A stretch of 64,000 nt of DNA from Chitinophagales bacterium (lineage in GTDB: Bacteria > Bacteroidota > Bacteroidia > Chitinophagales > JADJOU01), in assembly GCA_016787225.1 (NCBI GenBank), contig JAEUUY010000014.1:1-64000 (forward strand), read 5' to 3'. Under the pieces are notes generated by a model. It was not told the origin of the DNA. It did no database searches and worked only from the letters and a program-made list of their open reading frames with translations. Shown here one piece after another: positions 54,545 to 63,265 of this stretch. Numbering within the stretch: the stretch's first letter is position 1; the number at the start of each line of letters is the position of its first letter. The position numbers were made by a program, and so were the translations under genes.

Positions 54545-56989
54545 ATGCGTAATCTTATCTTTTTCTTGTGCCTTCTCTCATCTATTCTCGCGAATGGGAA
54601 TGAACTGCAAGAAATTCCTAAAAAATATTTTGACTTATTGCATACCGATTTGGAACTCATACCAAAGTGGAAAGAGCATCAGATGAAAGGGAAGGCCACC
54701 TTGACGCTATTGCCTTATTTCCATCCTCAGAATAAATTAGTGCTAGATATTAAGTATTTAGATATCCATTCCGTGGAATTAAAGGCATTAGGGAATAAAC
54801 CCTTACCCTATAATTATACGAAATCCAAACTGGAAATTGATTTGGGGAAATTTTATACAAAAAAAGACACCTTGATCATTGTCATCGATTATACTGCAAA
54901 TCCTGATAGTATAGTCGATTCGACTGGTGCTGCCATTAAAGATGAGAAAGGTCTTTACTTTATCAATACGGATGGAAAACGCAAAGATGCGCCAATGCAC
55001 TTGTGGACTCAGGGCGAAACCCACTCCAATAGCAGCTGGTTCCCTACCCTAGACCAACCATCAGAGAAGCATACGCAGAAATTGAAAGTAATCTATGAGT
55101 CTAATTTCGTTTCGCTCTCCAATGGCAAGCTAATATCAAGCAAGGACAATAAAAATGGTACTAAGACCGATGTATGGGAGCAAACTATTCCACATTCTGT
55201 TTACTTAACAGTTCTGGTTATAGGAGACTATACCATAGTGAAAGATCAATGGCGTGGGAAAGAGGTTTCTTATTTTATGGAACCACAATATAAATCGTTG
55301 GCGAGACCCATTTTTGGAAGAACTCCTGAAATGATGGAATATTTCTCCAAACTTTTAGGAGTTGATTTTCCCTGGGACAAGTATTCTCAAGTTATAGTGC
55401 ACGACTTTACAGCTGGAGCTATGGAGAATACTACGGCTGTTACCTTTAATACTATGTTTCAGAAAGATGCTCGCGAACTGGTCGATGGCAATGATGATGA
55501 GACGGTAGCGCATGAACTTTTTCACCATTGGTTCGGAAATATAGTTACCTGTAAGACTTGGACACATTTAACCCTCAATGAATCCTTTGCCAACTATTCT
55601 GAGTATTTGTGGACGGAATACAAATATGGCAAAGAAGAAGCCGAATATCATTGGACTCAAGATTTGTCACCCTATTTTTCGTATAGCAGTAGTAAGAAGG
55701 AACCATTAGTTCGGTATTTCTATAAGAAACCGGATGATATGTTTGACCTTATTTCATACAATAAAGGAGGTAAAATTCTACACATGCTTCGCAATTATTT
55801 AAGCGACGAGGTTTTCTTTAAATCACTTCAACTTTATCTCACTCGACACAAATATAAAACAGCAGAATACTCTGATCTCAGACAATGCTTTGAAGAGATT
55901 TCAGGAGAAGACCTCTATTGGTTTTTTCAGCAATGGTATGAAAATGGAGGTCATCCTATTTTAAACTCTAGCTATACTAAATCCTCAGATAGTACTGTTT
56001 TAGTGATTTCTCAGCGACATAATTTTGATTCCAGTCTAGTATATAAACTTCCCCTTGATTTAAGTATTTATACGGGCGATATTGTCAAAAAACAACGCGT
56101 TCTATTAAGTAAATCAAAAGATACATTTATTATTCGAGAAAAAGATGTAAAAACGATTAGCATTGATGGTACGCATACTATAGTAGCTGTTAAAAACGAA
56201 ACTCGCGATGTAAATGATTGGATATTCTTGCTTGAAAATTCGAAAAGCTATATAGATCAAAATAAAGCCTTAAAAAAACTAGCTATACATAAGGATAAAG
56301 ATAAGGTCAAAGATGCCATATTCGAATTATTATCCACAGATAAAAATAGATTACGTCAAGAAGCGATTAAAGCTATCGATAAAAAATGGTTGAAACGAGA
56401 TACTAAGTGGAATGAAAAACTAAAATCTATTTTAACGGAATCCAAATCAGGTCGTGTAAAATCAGCAGCAATCGATAAGCTTTCAGAGAATGAAAATTTA
56501 GAAGGGCTAGATAGTATCATTGCACCACTTTTAAATGATTCCTCTTATTTAGTAGAAAATTCTGCACTGAAGTTTTTGAATAAAGTAGATTCCGTTAAAG
56601 CACTTGACTATGCCTACAAAAGAATATTTAGCAATAGCTATAATATCCTTAACACAGTTTTTGAAATCATAGCGCAATCGAAAAATCCAAAGGAAATAAT
56701 CTATTTCGAACAGGCCATAGAAAAAGCACAAGGATATAAAAAACTGGCTATATATAGTAATTTCGGTGGATATCTGGCCTACATGAATGAAAAAGTTATG
56801 GAGAATTATATAGACAAGTTTGAAGCCATGACCTCCTCTACTGAAGAAGCCGACAATTACTGCAGTAAAACAGCACTTAGAATGTTAAAGTCAGAATTAG
56901 TGAAACGAGATGATATTCAATCTAAAAAAAATGTAGATAGAATTGATGTCATATTAGATAAAGCGAAAAAAATAGATGAGGAATTTTAA
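54545..56989 (+). CDS. M1-family zinc aminopeptidase, secreted
   Basis: The 814-residue protein has a signal peptide (MRNLIFFLCLLSSILA), the exopeptidase motif GAMEN (near 291) and the zinc site HELFHHWFGN (from 323), with the third ligand in NESFANYSEY. It removes N-terminal residues from peptides. The C-terminal part (about 560-814) is helical and HEAT-like. ATG at 54545 is chosen because the signal peptide starts there; a TTG at 54512 would add 11 residues. Confidence 0.94.
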   Translation: MRNLIFFLCLLSSILANGNELQEIPKKYFDLLHTDLELIPKWKEHQMKGKATLTLLPYFHPQNKLVLDIKYLDIHSVELKALGNKPLPYNYTKSKLEIDLGKFYTKKDTLIIVIDYTANPDSIVDSTGAAIKDEKGLYFINTDGKRKDAPMHLWTQGETHSNSSWFPTLDQPSEKHTQKLKVIYESNFVSLSNGKLISSKDNKNGTKTDVWEQTIPHSVYLTVLVIGDYTIVKDQWRGKEVSYFMEPQYKSLARPIFGRTPEMMEYFSKLLGVDFPWDKYSQVIVHDFTAGAMENTTAVTFNTMFQKDARELVDGNDDETVAHELFHHWFGNIVTCKTWTHLTLNESFANYSEYLWTEYKYGKEEAEYHWTQDLSPYFSYSSSKKEPLVRYFYKKPDDMFDLISYNKGGKILHMLRNYLSDEVFFKSLQLYLTRHKYKTAEYSDLRQCFEEISGEDLYWFFQQWYENGGHPILNSSYTKSSDSTVLVISQRHNFDSSLVYKLPLDLSIYTGDIVKKQRVLLSKSKDTFIIREKDVKTISIDGTHTIVAVKNETRDVNDWIFLLENSKSYIDQNKALKKLAIHKDKDKVKDAIFELLSTDKNRLRQEAIKAIDKKWLKRDTKWNEKLKSILTESKSGRVKSAAIDKLSENENLEGLDSIIAPLLNDSSYLVENSALKFLNKVDSVKALDYAYKRIFSNSYNILNTVFEIIAQSKNPKEIIYFEQAIEKAQGYKKLAIYSNFGGYLAYMNEKVMENYIDKFEAMTSSTEEADNYCSKTALRMLKSELVKRDDIQSKKNVDRIDVILDKAKKIDEEF

Positions 56990-56998
56990 TAACACGCT

Positions 56999-58153
56999 AT
57001 GATATTATATGATGAATTAATTACTTGGCAAAATTTATTGCCACTGACGTTTACAAGAAGTATTGCGGAATGCAGAGTTGGCATTTTGACTATTCAAGAG
57101 AAATGGAAGCATTATTTAAAAACTGAGAGTCAGATAGAATATGTACAGGAATATTTGCGTCATACATCAAACGATAATTCTGACGGAATTAGAATTGTTT
57201 CCAACCTTTTGCCTAATAAAGAACTGGTTAATGTAATAGCCGGACTTACTGAAAATTCTGCTTTGTTTTATGATAATATAGAAATAGCTTCAAAGAATAA
57301 AAAAGTTGATTTTAAAATACTAACTTATAATGGTGCAATTTCTTTTATCCATTATCCATGGGATATATTTCTAGCAAACGATGCTGAAATTCGAAAAGAC
57401 TATGAACTAATAACTGCTGGAAGAACAAGTGCTCATCTCAGTTCTGATAATAAAATAATAGGCGAAAATATATTCATAGAGCCAGAAGCGAAAGTTCACT
57501 GCAGTATCCTGAATACAAATACAGGGCCGATTTATATAGGTAAAAATGCTGAAGTAATGGAAGGCGCTACTATTCGTGGACCATTTGCATTAGGAGAGAA
57601 TGCCCAAATTAAAATGGGGGCTAAAATCTATGGTGCTACAACTATTGGGGCAGGATGCAAAGTAGGCGGAGAAATTACCAATTCCGTTTTCTTCGCCAAT
57701 TCCAATAAAGCACATGATGGATATTTAGGAAACTCTGTTCTTGGAGAATGGTGTAATCTCGGTGCTGATACTAATTCTTCTAATCTGAAAAACAACTACA
57801 GCCAAGTAGATATTTATAACTATCATCAAAATGCCTCTATCGATACTGGACAGCAATTTCTAGGCTTAATCATGGGCGATCATTCAAAAGCGGGAATCAA
57901 TACCATGTTTAACACTGGGACGGTTGTAGGTGTTTGCGCTAATATAGTAGGTGCTGGTTTCCCAAAGAAACATATTCCGTCATTTAGCTGGTCAATTTCT
58001 GAAAAAATAAGACCATATGATTGGGAGAAAGCATTGGAAACAATTCGTATAGTTTATGCACGTAGAAATCGAATTCTTACAGAACATGAAGAAAATATAT
58101 TAAAACACATCTATCAAGAAACATTTCGTACACAAGCAGAAAGTAAATTATGA
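56999..58153 (+). CDS. GlmU-like sugar-nucleotide transferase
   Basis: The 384-residue protein has a degenerate nucleotidyltransferase-like N-terminal half (ILYDELITWQNLLPLTFTRS) and a left-handed beta-helix of hexapeptide repeats from about 150 (IYIGKNAEVMEGATIRGPF, GAKIYGATTIGAGCKVGG). The helix fits acetyltransfer. The family is annotated as a putative UDP-GlcNAc diphosphorylase/acetyltransferase. It differs from classical GlmU, notably in lacking a clear LxxGxGTRM motif. It overlaps tpiA by 4 bp. Confidence 0.82.
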   Translation: MILYDELITWQNLLPLTFTRSIAECRVGILTIQEKWKHYLKTESQIEYVQEYLRHTSNDNSDGIRIVSNLLPNKELVNVIAGLTENSALFYDNIEIASKNKKVDFKILTYNGAISFIHYPWDIFLANDAEIRKDYELITAGRTSAHLSSDNKIIGENIFIEPEAKVHCSILNTNTGPIYIGKNAEVMEGATIRGPFALGENAQIKMGAKIYGATTIGAGCKVGGEITNSVFFANSNKAHDGYLGNSVLGEWCNLGADTNSSNLKNNYSQVDIYNYHQNASIDTGQQFLGLIMGDHSKAGINTMFNTGTVVGVCANIVGAGFPKKHIPSFSWSISEKIRPYDWEKALETIRIVYARRNRILTEHEENILKHIYQETFRTQAESKL

Positions 58154-58920
58154 GTGAGAAAAAAATTATAGTAGCCGGTAATTGGAAGATGAATAAAACC
58201 TATCTGGAAGCCAAAGAGTTTATTGCCAAATTAAACAAGCTACCAGAACTAAAGACTAGAACGATTATAGCTTCACCAAGTCTTTATGTCGATACACTAT
58301 TTATCAATAATGAAAAGAAAAATGTTTTCTTAGCATTACAAAATTGTAGCGCCTATGAAGGCGGAGCCTATACCGGAGAGATATCTGCAAAAATGATAGC
58401 TTCGCTTCAACTTAGCTATTGCATAGTTGGGCATTCTGAACGGAGACAATATTTCGGCGAAACAGATGAATCTGTTGCTGATAAATTAAGTCTACTGATT
58501 AAAAACAATGTTTCGCCGATTTTTTGTGTTGGTGAAACGCTGACAGAAAGAGAAAAAAACGAAACATTCAATATTATCCGCAGACAACTATTGAGAGGAT
58601 TAAAAGGCGTAGATAATGAATGTATTCAGAAGGTAATTATAGCCTATGAGCCTGTATGGGCTATTGGAACAGGTGTTACCGCTTCTAAAGAGCAAGCGGA
58701 AGAGGTTCATAAGTTTATTTTTGATTTACTATCTGAAATTTATTCATCCGAAATTAGCAAGCGTGTTCCTATATTGTATGGTGGTAGCTGCAACGAGAAG
58801 AATGCGGAAGAACTTTTCAAGCAGCCCAATATATGGGGTGGTCTCATTGGTGGAGCAAGTCTAAATATTGAAAGTTTTTATAATATCATGCAAACTGCTG
58901 AAAAAATAAATGAGCAATAA
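58150..58920 (+). CDS. tpiA: Triosephosphate isomerase
   Basis: The 256-residue enzyme has GNWKMNKTYLEA (catalytic Lys), GHSERRQYFGE (catalytic His) and AYEPVWAIGTG (catalytic Glu), followed by YGGSCNEKNAEEL, which binds the phosphate. It interconverts dihydroxyacetone phosphate and glyceraldehyde 3-phosphate. Its start overlaps the GlmU-like gene (ATGA) and its end overlaps the next gene by 11 bp, so it is part of a tight run with polysaccharide genes. Confidence 0.97.
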   Translation: MSEKKIIVAGNWKMNKTYLEAKEFIAKLNKLPELKTRTIIASPSLYVDTLFINNEKKNVFLALQNCSAYEGGAYTGEISAKMIASLQLSYCIVGHSERRQYFGETDESVADKLSLLIKNNVSPIFCVGETLTEREKNETFNIIRRQLLRGLKGVDNECIQKVIIAYEPVWAIGTGVTASKEQAEEVHKFIFDLLSEIYSSEISKRVPILYGGSCNEKNAEELFKQPNIWGGLIGGASLNIESFYNIMQTAEKINEQ

Positions 58921-59947
58921 AAAAAATATTCTATGCTTAGGTGGCTCGAGAAATCAAACGAGTCAATTGCATCAAATAGCCTGTCACTTAGAAAAGGATT
59001 ATAATATTTATTATAGTCAAATATTCGGAGAAGGCTTTTTATATAAAGCTGCAGCTGAAATAGGTTTTTTTGACAATACCGTTTTAGGAAGAGATAGTTC
59101 ATTTACTAAAGCTTCCCAGCAATATCTTAAGCTACATGAATTAAACTATGATTATAGAGGTAGAAGTAAAGGAATTAAATATGATTTGGCCCTTCTTTCT
59201 ACGGATATGATAGTCCCGAAAAGTTTTAAGAAAATAAAAACGGTATGGATTCAAGAAGGCATGATTGATCCTATAACTAATTTTGGTAAACTCGTGAAAA
59301 AGCTAGGACTTCCTGCATATGCTACGGCTAGCACTGCACTCAATGGCACATCGAATTCTGCTGATTTATACTTTGCTATGTCACGTGGATATAAAGAATA
59401 CTTTACGACTTACGGTACCCAAAGTGAGAAAATACTTGTTACAGGTGTTCCAAATTTTGACAACATACATGCCCTATTAGAAACCTCCTATAATGAAAGT
59501 GGATTTGTTTTAGTAGCAACCTCAGACATTAGAGAACTTGGAGGAAATGATGACAGAACTTTTCTAATAAATGAAGCTATAAAAATTGCAAATGGGCGAA
59601 AAATAATTTTTAAACCGCATCCAAACGAAAATATTGAAAGAGTAATTTCTGAAATCAGGTCAATCATACCTCATGCTCATATTATTACCGAACCTATCAT
59701 CGATATTTTAATAGCACATTGTGATGTACTAATAACACAATACTCTTCTTGTGTATATCAGGGATTGGTTTTAGGAAAAAAAGTATATAGTTATTTCCCG
59801 ATCGAAGAACTAGAGTTTAAAAAACCGATACAGAATGGAGGCAAAAGTGCTGAAATCATTTCCAACATCGTTCGTGAATTTATGGAGTATAAAGGCGATA
59901 AAAATCAATTTATTCAATCTTCTTCTTCGGTGAAAGAGTTCCAATAA
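58910..59947 (+). CDS. GT-B-like protein, possible glycosyl/glycerophosphotransferase
   Basis: The 345-residue protein has a Rossmann-like start (NILCLGGSRNQTSQLHQIA) and a second half with VLVATSDIRELGG, IFKPHPNENIERVI and ILIAHCDVLITQYSS. This arrangement recalls GT-B enzymes and CDP-glycerol-type transferases. The KPHPNE motif matches the phosphate-binding position of those families, but the assignment is by shape only. It lies between tpiA and the spsF-like gene in the same run, consistent with surface polysaccharide assembly. Confidence 0.68.
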   Translation: MSNKKNILCLGGSRNQTSQLHQIACHLEKDYNIYYSQIFGEGFLYKAAAEIGFFDNTVLGRDSSFTKASQQYLKLHELNYDYRGRSKGIKYDLALLSTDMIVPKSFKKIKTVWIQEGMIDPITNFGKLVKKLGLPAYATASTALNGTSNSADLYFAMSRGYKEYFTTYGTQSEKILVTGVPNFDNIHALLETSYNESGFVLVATSDIRELGGNDDRTFLINEAIKIANGRKIIFKPHPNENIERVISEIRSIIPHAHIITEPIIDILIAHCDVLITQYSSCVYQGLVLGKKVYSYFPIEELEFKKPIQNGGKSAEIISNIVREFMEYKGDKNQFIQSSSSVKEFQ

Positions 59948-60000
59948 TTGAAAGTTATGTATAGAGACCCCTCTTTATGGAACAACCTTAAAAAAATGAA

Positions 60001-60798
60001 ATGATGACAAAAATATTAACCATAGTTCAAGCCAGAATGAGCTCCACTAGACTACCTGGCAAAATTATGAAAACAATTTTAAATAAACCAGTACTTCAAT
60101 TACAGTTGGAACGAATGGCTTACTCTCGCTATTGTGGCCAAATAGTAGTAGCCACCTCCACCAATATAAAAGATGACGTAATAGAAGATTTTTGTAAATC
60201 TAATCAGATAGAGATTTTCAGGGGAGATGAAGATGATTTATTAGATAGACATTTTCAATGTGCTATTCAATATAAAGCCGATATCATAGCTAAAATACCA
60301 TCAGATTGTCCTTTAATTGATGCTAAAGTAATGGATAAAGTTTTCGATTATTTTATAAATAATGATTTTGACTTTGTATCTAACCTTCACCCACCAAGTT
60401 ATCCAGATGGCAACGATGTAGAAGTATTTACATTTAAGGCTTTAGAAAAAGCAGCTCACCTAGCTCGTAAAAAATTAGAGCGCGAACACACAACTCCATA
60501 TTTTTGGGAAAATCCGCATCTATTCAAAATTGGGAATGTACTATGGGAAAAAGGGCTAGACTATTCTATGAGTCATAGATTCACCTTGGATTATCAAGAA
60601 GATTTCGAATTTATTCAAAATGTATATGAAGAATTGTATCCCTCTAATCCCAATTTTTCTTTAGACGATATTCTCCAACTCTTAGCTATTCGACCAGATA
60701 TCTATGATATCAATTCAAACCTTGCAGGTGTCAACTGGTATAGAAATCACTTGGATGAGCTAAACACTATTACCTCTAGTCAAACTAAAATTATCTAA
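60001..60798 (+). CDS. SpsF-like cytidylyltransferase
   Basis: The 265-residue protein has the nucleotidyltransferase start TIVQARMSSTRLPGKIM, then IVVATSTNIKDDVIEDFC, DDLLDRHFQC and KIPSDCPLID. The block DGNDVEVFTFKALEKA is typical of SpsF proteins related to CMP-KDO/acylneuraminate synthetases. It activates a sugar for surface polysaccharide in characterised members. An ATG three bases later is also possible. It is followed by the GT2-flippase fusion after 17 bp. Confidence 0.85.
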   Translation: MMTKILTIVQARMSSTRLPGKIMKTILNKPVLQLQLERMAYSRYCGQIVVATSTNIKDDVIEDFCKSNQIEIFRGDEDDLLDRHFQCAIQYKADIIAKIPSDCPLIDAKVMDKVFDYFINNDFDFVSNLHPPSYPDGNDVEVFTFKALEKAAHLARKKLEREHTTPYFWENPHLFKIGNVLWEKGLDYSMSHRFTLDYQEDFEFIQNVYEELYPSNPNFSLDDILQLLAIRPDIYDINSNLAGVNWYRNHLDELNTITSSQTKII

Positions 60799-60815
60799 CA
60801 GACTAGAAATTTGTA

Positions 60816-63200
60816 ATGCAGTTTCCTTGGATATATATACAAATTCCGCATTACAATAATGCACCTTTCTTGAAGGAATGTTTAACAAACGTTTCTCAAA
60901 TCGAATATCCAAATTTTCACTCAATTTTAATAAATGATTGCTCAACAGATCATACTAAAGAAACACTGAGCACCATTAACCTTCCAAATAATATTGCTAT
61001 TATCCATAATGTGGAAAGGCTGGGAAGAGTTGGCAATTATCAGTTTGCATTTAAGCAGAGAAAGCATGCCAAATGGCTTATTAATAAAGATAGCGATGAT
61101 TATTATACCGATAATTCTTGGATAAAAACTGCTATGCAAATAGTTCAAAACAATCCTAACGATAAAATTGTCCATATTCAATCCAATTTTTTAGCACGAA
61201 TAGAGATTAGTAAGACTAAAATAATTAAAGATTATGGCGACGGGTACTATTTGATTTCAGGATATGAATATGTGAAACTCTGTATACAATATTATGGATT
61301 TTCTCACCTCAGCAGTATTTTCAATGTAGAGCTTATTGAAAAATATGGTGCATATTCTGACGAATGTTTGCATACAGATTTTTTGACGGCTGCGAGAGCA
61401 GCTATCCAGGGCAACGTAATCGTCGGTTCTAAGGAAATAGGTGTTTGGAGAAAACATGATGGGAATCAATCTGTTCACAGATATAGCGAGGAAGAATATG
61501 TCAAAAATCAAATCGCGTACTATCGTTTCTTTGAATGGTGTGAAAATTTCTTGTCTTTTAAACAAGTGAGAAAATTAACGACTATATTTGAGAATAGAGA
61601 GTTTGACCGAAAATTAGTTTCAACTATTCAGAAACGAAATTTTAGAGAACTAAGTCAATTTTTTCTAAAAGAAAATTTTTCAATATGGCCTGTTATATTA
61701 AGCCTTATCAGAATATTTATTTCAGATTTTAGTTATGCAAAATTATCTTATATAGGGCACGGACTTATCACTCGAGGGGCATCTGTACTGATTACACTTA
61801 TAGTCCTACCCTATATTATAAAGCAACTCGGAGTAGCTGAGTATAGTTGGATTGGGGTTTTTACGACTATTTCTAGCGCTATCTATATTTTTGATTTTGG
61901 ACTCACAAATATTGTCACTAAGGAGATAACACAGAAGGGATTAAAATCTAAAGATCATTTAAAAACTATCATAGCTAGTCAGGAAGTTATATACTTAGCC
62001 ATAGGGATTTTTATTTTTTTTGTGCTTCTATTTTCTTCAAACTGGCTGACTGCTCATTGGTTTTTCAGTAATTCTGGAATGGGAAATACGCAAAACTTAA
62101 TGAGACTTATTGCTTTTGCTATACTTATGCAATGGCCGCATTCCTTCTATACAGGAGTTTTATTTGGCTTAAATAAGCAGGCTTTATCGAATTATACTCA
62201 GGTAGGACTCACTGCCTTGAAGAATTTTGGAACTATTTTTCTTTTCTACTCTTTAGCACCTAGTATTGAGCTATTTTTTTATTGGCACATAAGCATTTCA
62301 TTTCTCACTATACTCATTCAGAAGTTTTTTGTTTATAAAGAAACTCAATTCATCAATCCTTTAAGATTTTTTTCTACTAGTTATCTCAGTCAATTAAAAC
62401 AACTAGCTCTAGGCATATCCTTCATCAGTATTTTTGGATTTATCTATGGAGATGTGAATAATTTTTTACTAACTAAATGGCTAAGTAAAACCGAGTTTGG
62501 ATATTATGCCATCTTATACAATATTATTATGGCATTTATAATGTACTGCGCTACAGTAAAGAGTGCATTGTTTCCTTACATATCAAAATTATTATTATCA
62601 GAGCCTAATGAGGTTATAAAAAATAATTACTATAAACATACTATAATTATCAGCTATACTCTGATCCCCATCTGCATAGCACTAATTGTTTTTCGAATGG
62701 ATATCTTAACTCTTTGGTTATCCAATGTCGATATCGTGCATAAACTAAATACTTCGTTTGGTTATATAACAGCAGGAAGCCTATTCAATGCATTAATGAT
62801 TATACCATGGACATATTTAATAGCAATGTCTAGGCCGAAATTTCTTATTTATTTAACAGGTTTTATTGCGCTTTTATCTATCCCGCTTCTCTATTTTTTA
62901 GTATATCATTTTGAATTTGAAGGAGCATCTTTATACTGGCTTATCATCAATATTCTGCCGTTACCCGTTCTAATCTATTACTTTCATTCCCTCATTCAAT
63001 TTGACCACGCCAAGTATTTCCTACATCTAATATTTGTACCTATAGTATTCTCTACCGCATTTCTTTACACTACTTCTTACGTCTTAAATACTCTCCAACT
63101 TCATTCCATTGCCAATATTGCCATTTGTGTCTTAGCTTTGGCTGTGACCTATTTTTCCATTCTTAGCTACAAATTCTTTGTATCAAAGCACAAATTTTAA
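60816..63200 (+). CDS. Fusion of GT2 glycosyltransferase and Wzx-type flippase
   Basis: One uninterrupted 794-residue frame holds a GT-A domain (about 1-240; WIYIQIPHYNNAPFLKECL, LINDCSTDHTKETL, acidic KDSDDYY). A linker follows, then from about 305 a polytopic membrane protein of the Wzx/polysaccharide-flippase type (HGLITRGASVLITLIVLPYI, GVAEYSWIGVFTTISSAIY) with about 12 segments. Flippases move lipid-linked saccharides across the inner membrane. The two are normally separate proteins. There is no stop or start between them, so a natural fusion is likely: the sugar-adding and flipping steps would be held together. Confidence 0.88.
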   Translation: MQFPWIYIQIPHYNNAPFLKECLTNVSQIEYPNFHSILINDCSTDHTKETLSTINLPNNIAIIHNVERLGRVGNYQFAFKQRKHAKWLINKDSDDYYTDNSWIKTAMQIVQNNPNDKIVHIQSNFLARIEISKTKIIKDYGDGYYLISGYEYVKLCIQYYGFSHLSSIFNVELIEKYGAYSDECLHTDFLTAARAAIQGNVIVGSKEIGVWRKHDGNQSVHRYSEEEYVKNQIAYYRFFEWCENFLSFKQVRKLTTIFENREFDRKLVSTIQKRNFRELSQFFLKENFSIWPVILSLIRIFISDFSYAKLSYIGHGLITRGASVLITLIVLPYIIKQLGVAEYSWIGVFTTISSAIYIFDFGLTNIVTKEITQKGLKSKDHLKTIIASQEVIYLAIGIFIFFVLLFSSNWLTAHWFFSNSGMGNTQNLMRLIAFAILMQWPHSFYTGVLFGLNKQALSNYTQVGLTALKNFGTIFLFYSLAPSIELFFYWHISISFLTILIQKFFVYKETQFINPLRFFSTSYLSQLKQLALGISFISIFGFIYGDVNNFLLTKWLSKTEFGYYAILYNIIMAFIMYCATVKSALFPYISKLLLSEPNEVIKNNYYKHTIIISYTLIPICIALIVFRMDILTLWLSNVDIVHKLNTSFGYITAGSLFNALMIIPWTYLIAMSRPKFLIYLTGFIALLSIPLLYFLVYHFEFEGASLYWLIINILPLPVLIYYFHSLIQFDHAKYFLHLIFVPIVFSTAFLYTTSYVLNTLQLHSIANIAICVLALAVTYFSILSYKFFVSKHKF

Positions 63201-63243
63201 AGTAAATGTCACTTATACACAATAACTCATAGAATAATAAATA

Positions 63244-63251
63244 TACTTTTG
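63244..63251 (+). promoter_or_regulatory. Candidate -7 box (TACTTTTG)
   Basis: TACTTTTG fits TAnnTTTG, 14 bp before the ATG at 63266. No TTG lies 17-23 bp upstream. Confidence 0.35.
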
Positions 63252-63265
63252 TGTAAAAAGAAATC

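Noticed and set aside
60840-60860. A possible fourth copy of the repeat block (CAAATTCCGCATTA)
   Set aside because: It falls in the conserved coding sequence of the GT2 domain (QIPHYNN) and no other part of the repeat follows. It is probably chance.
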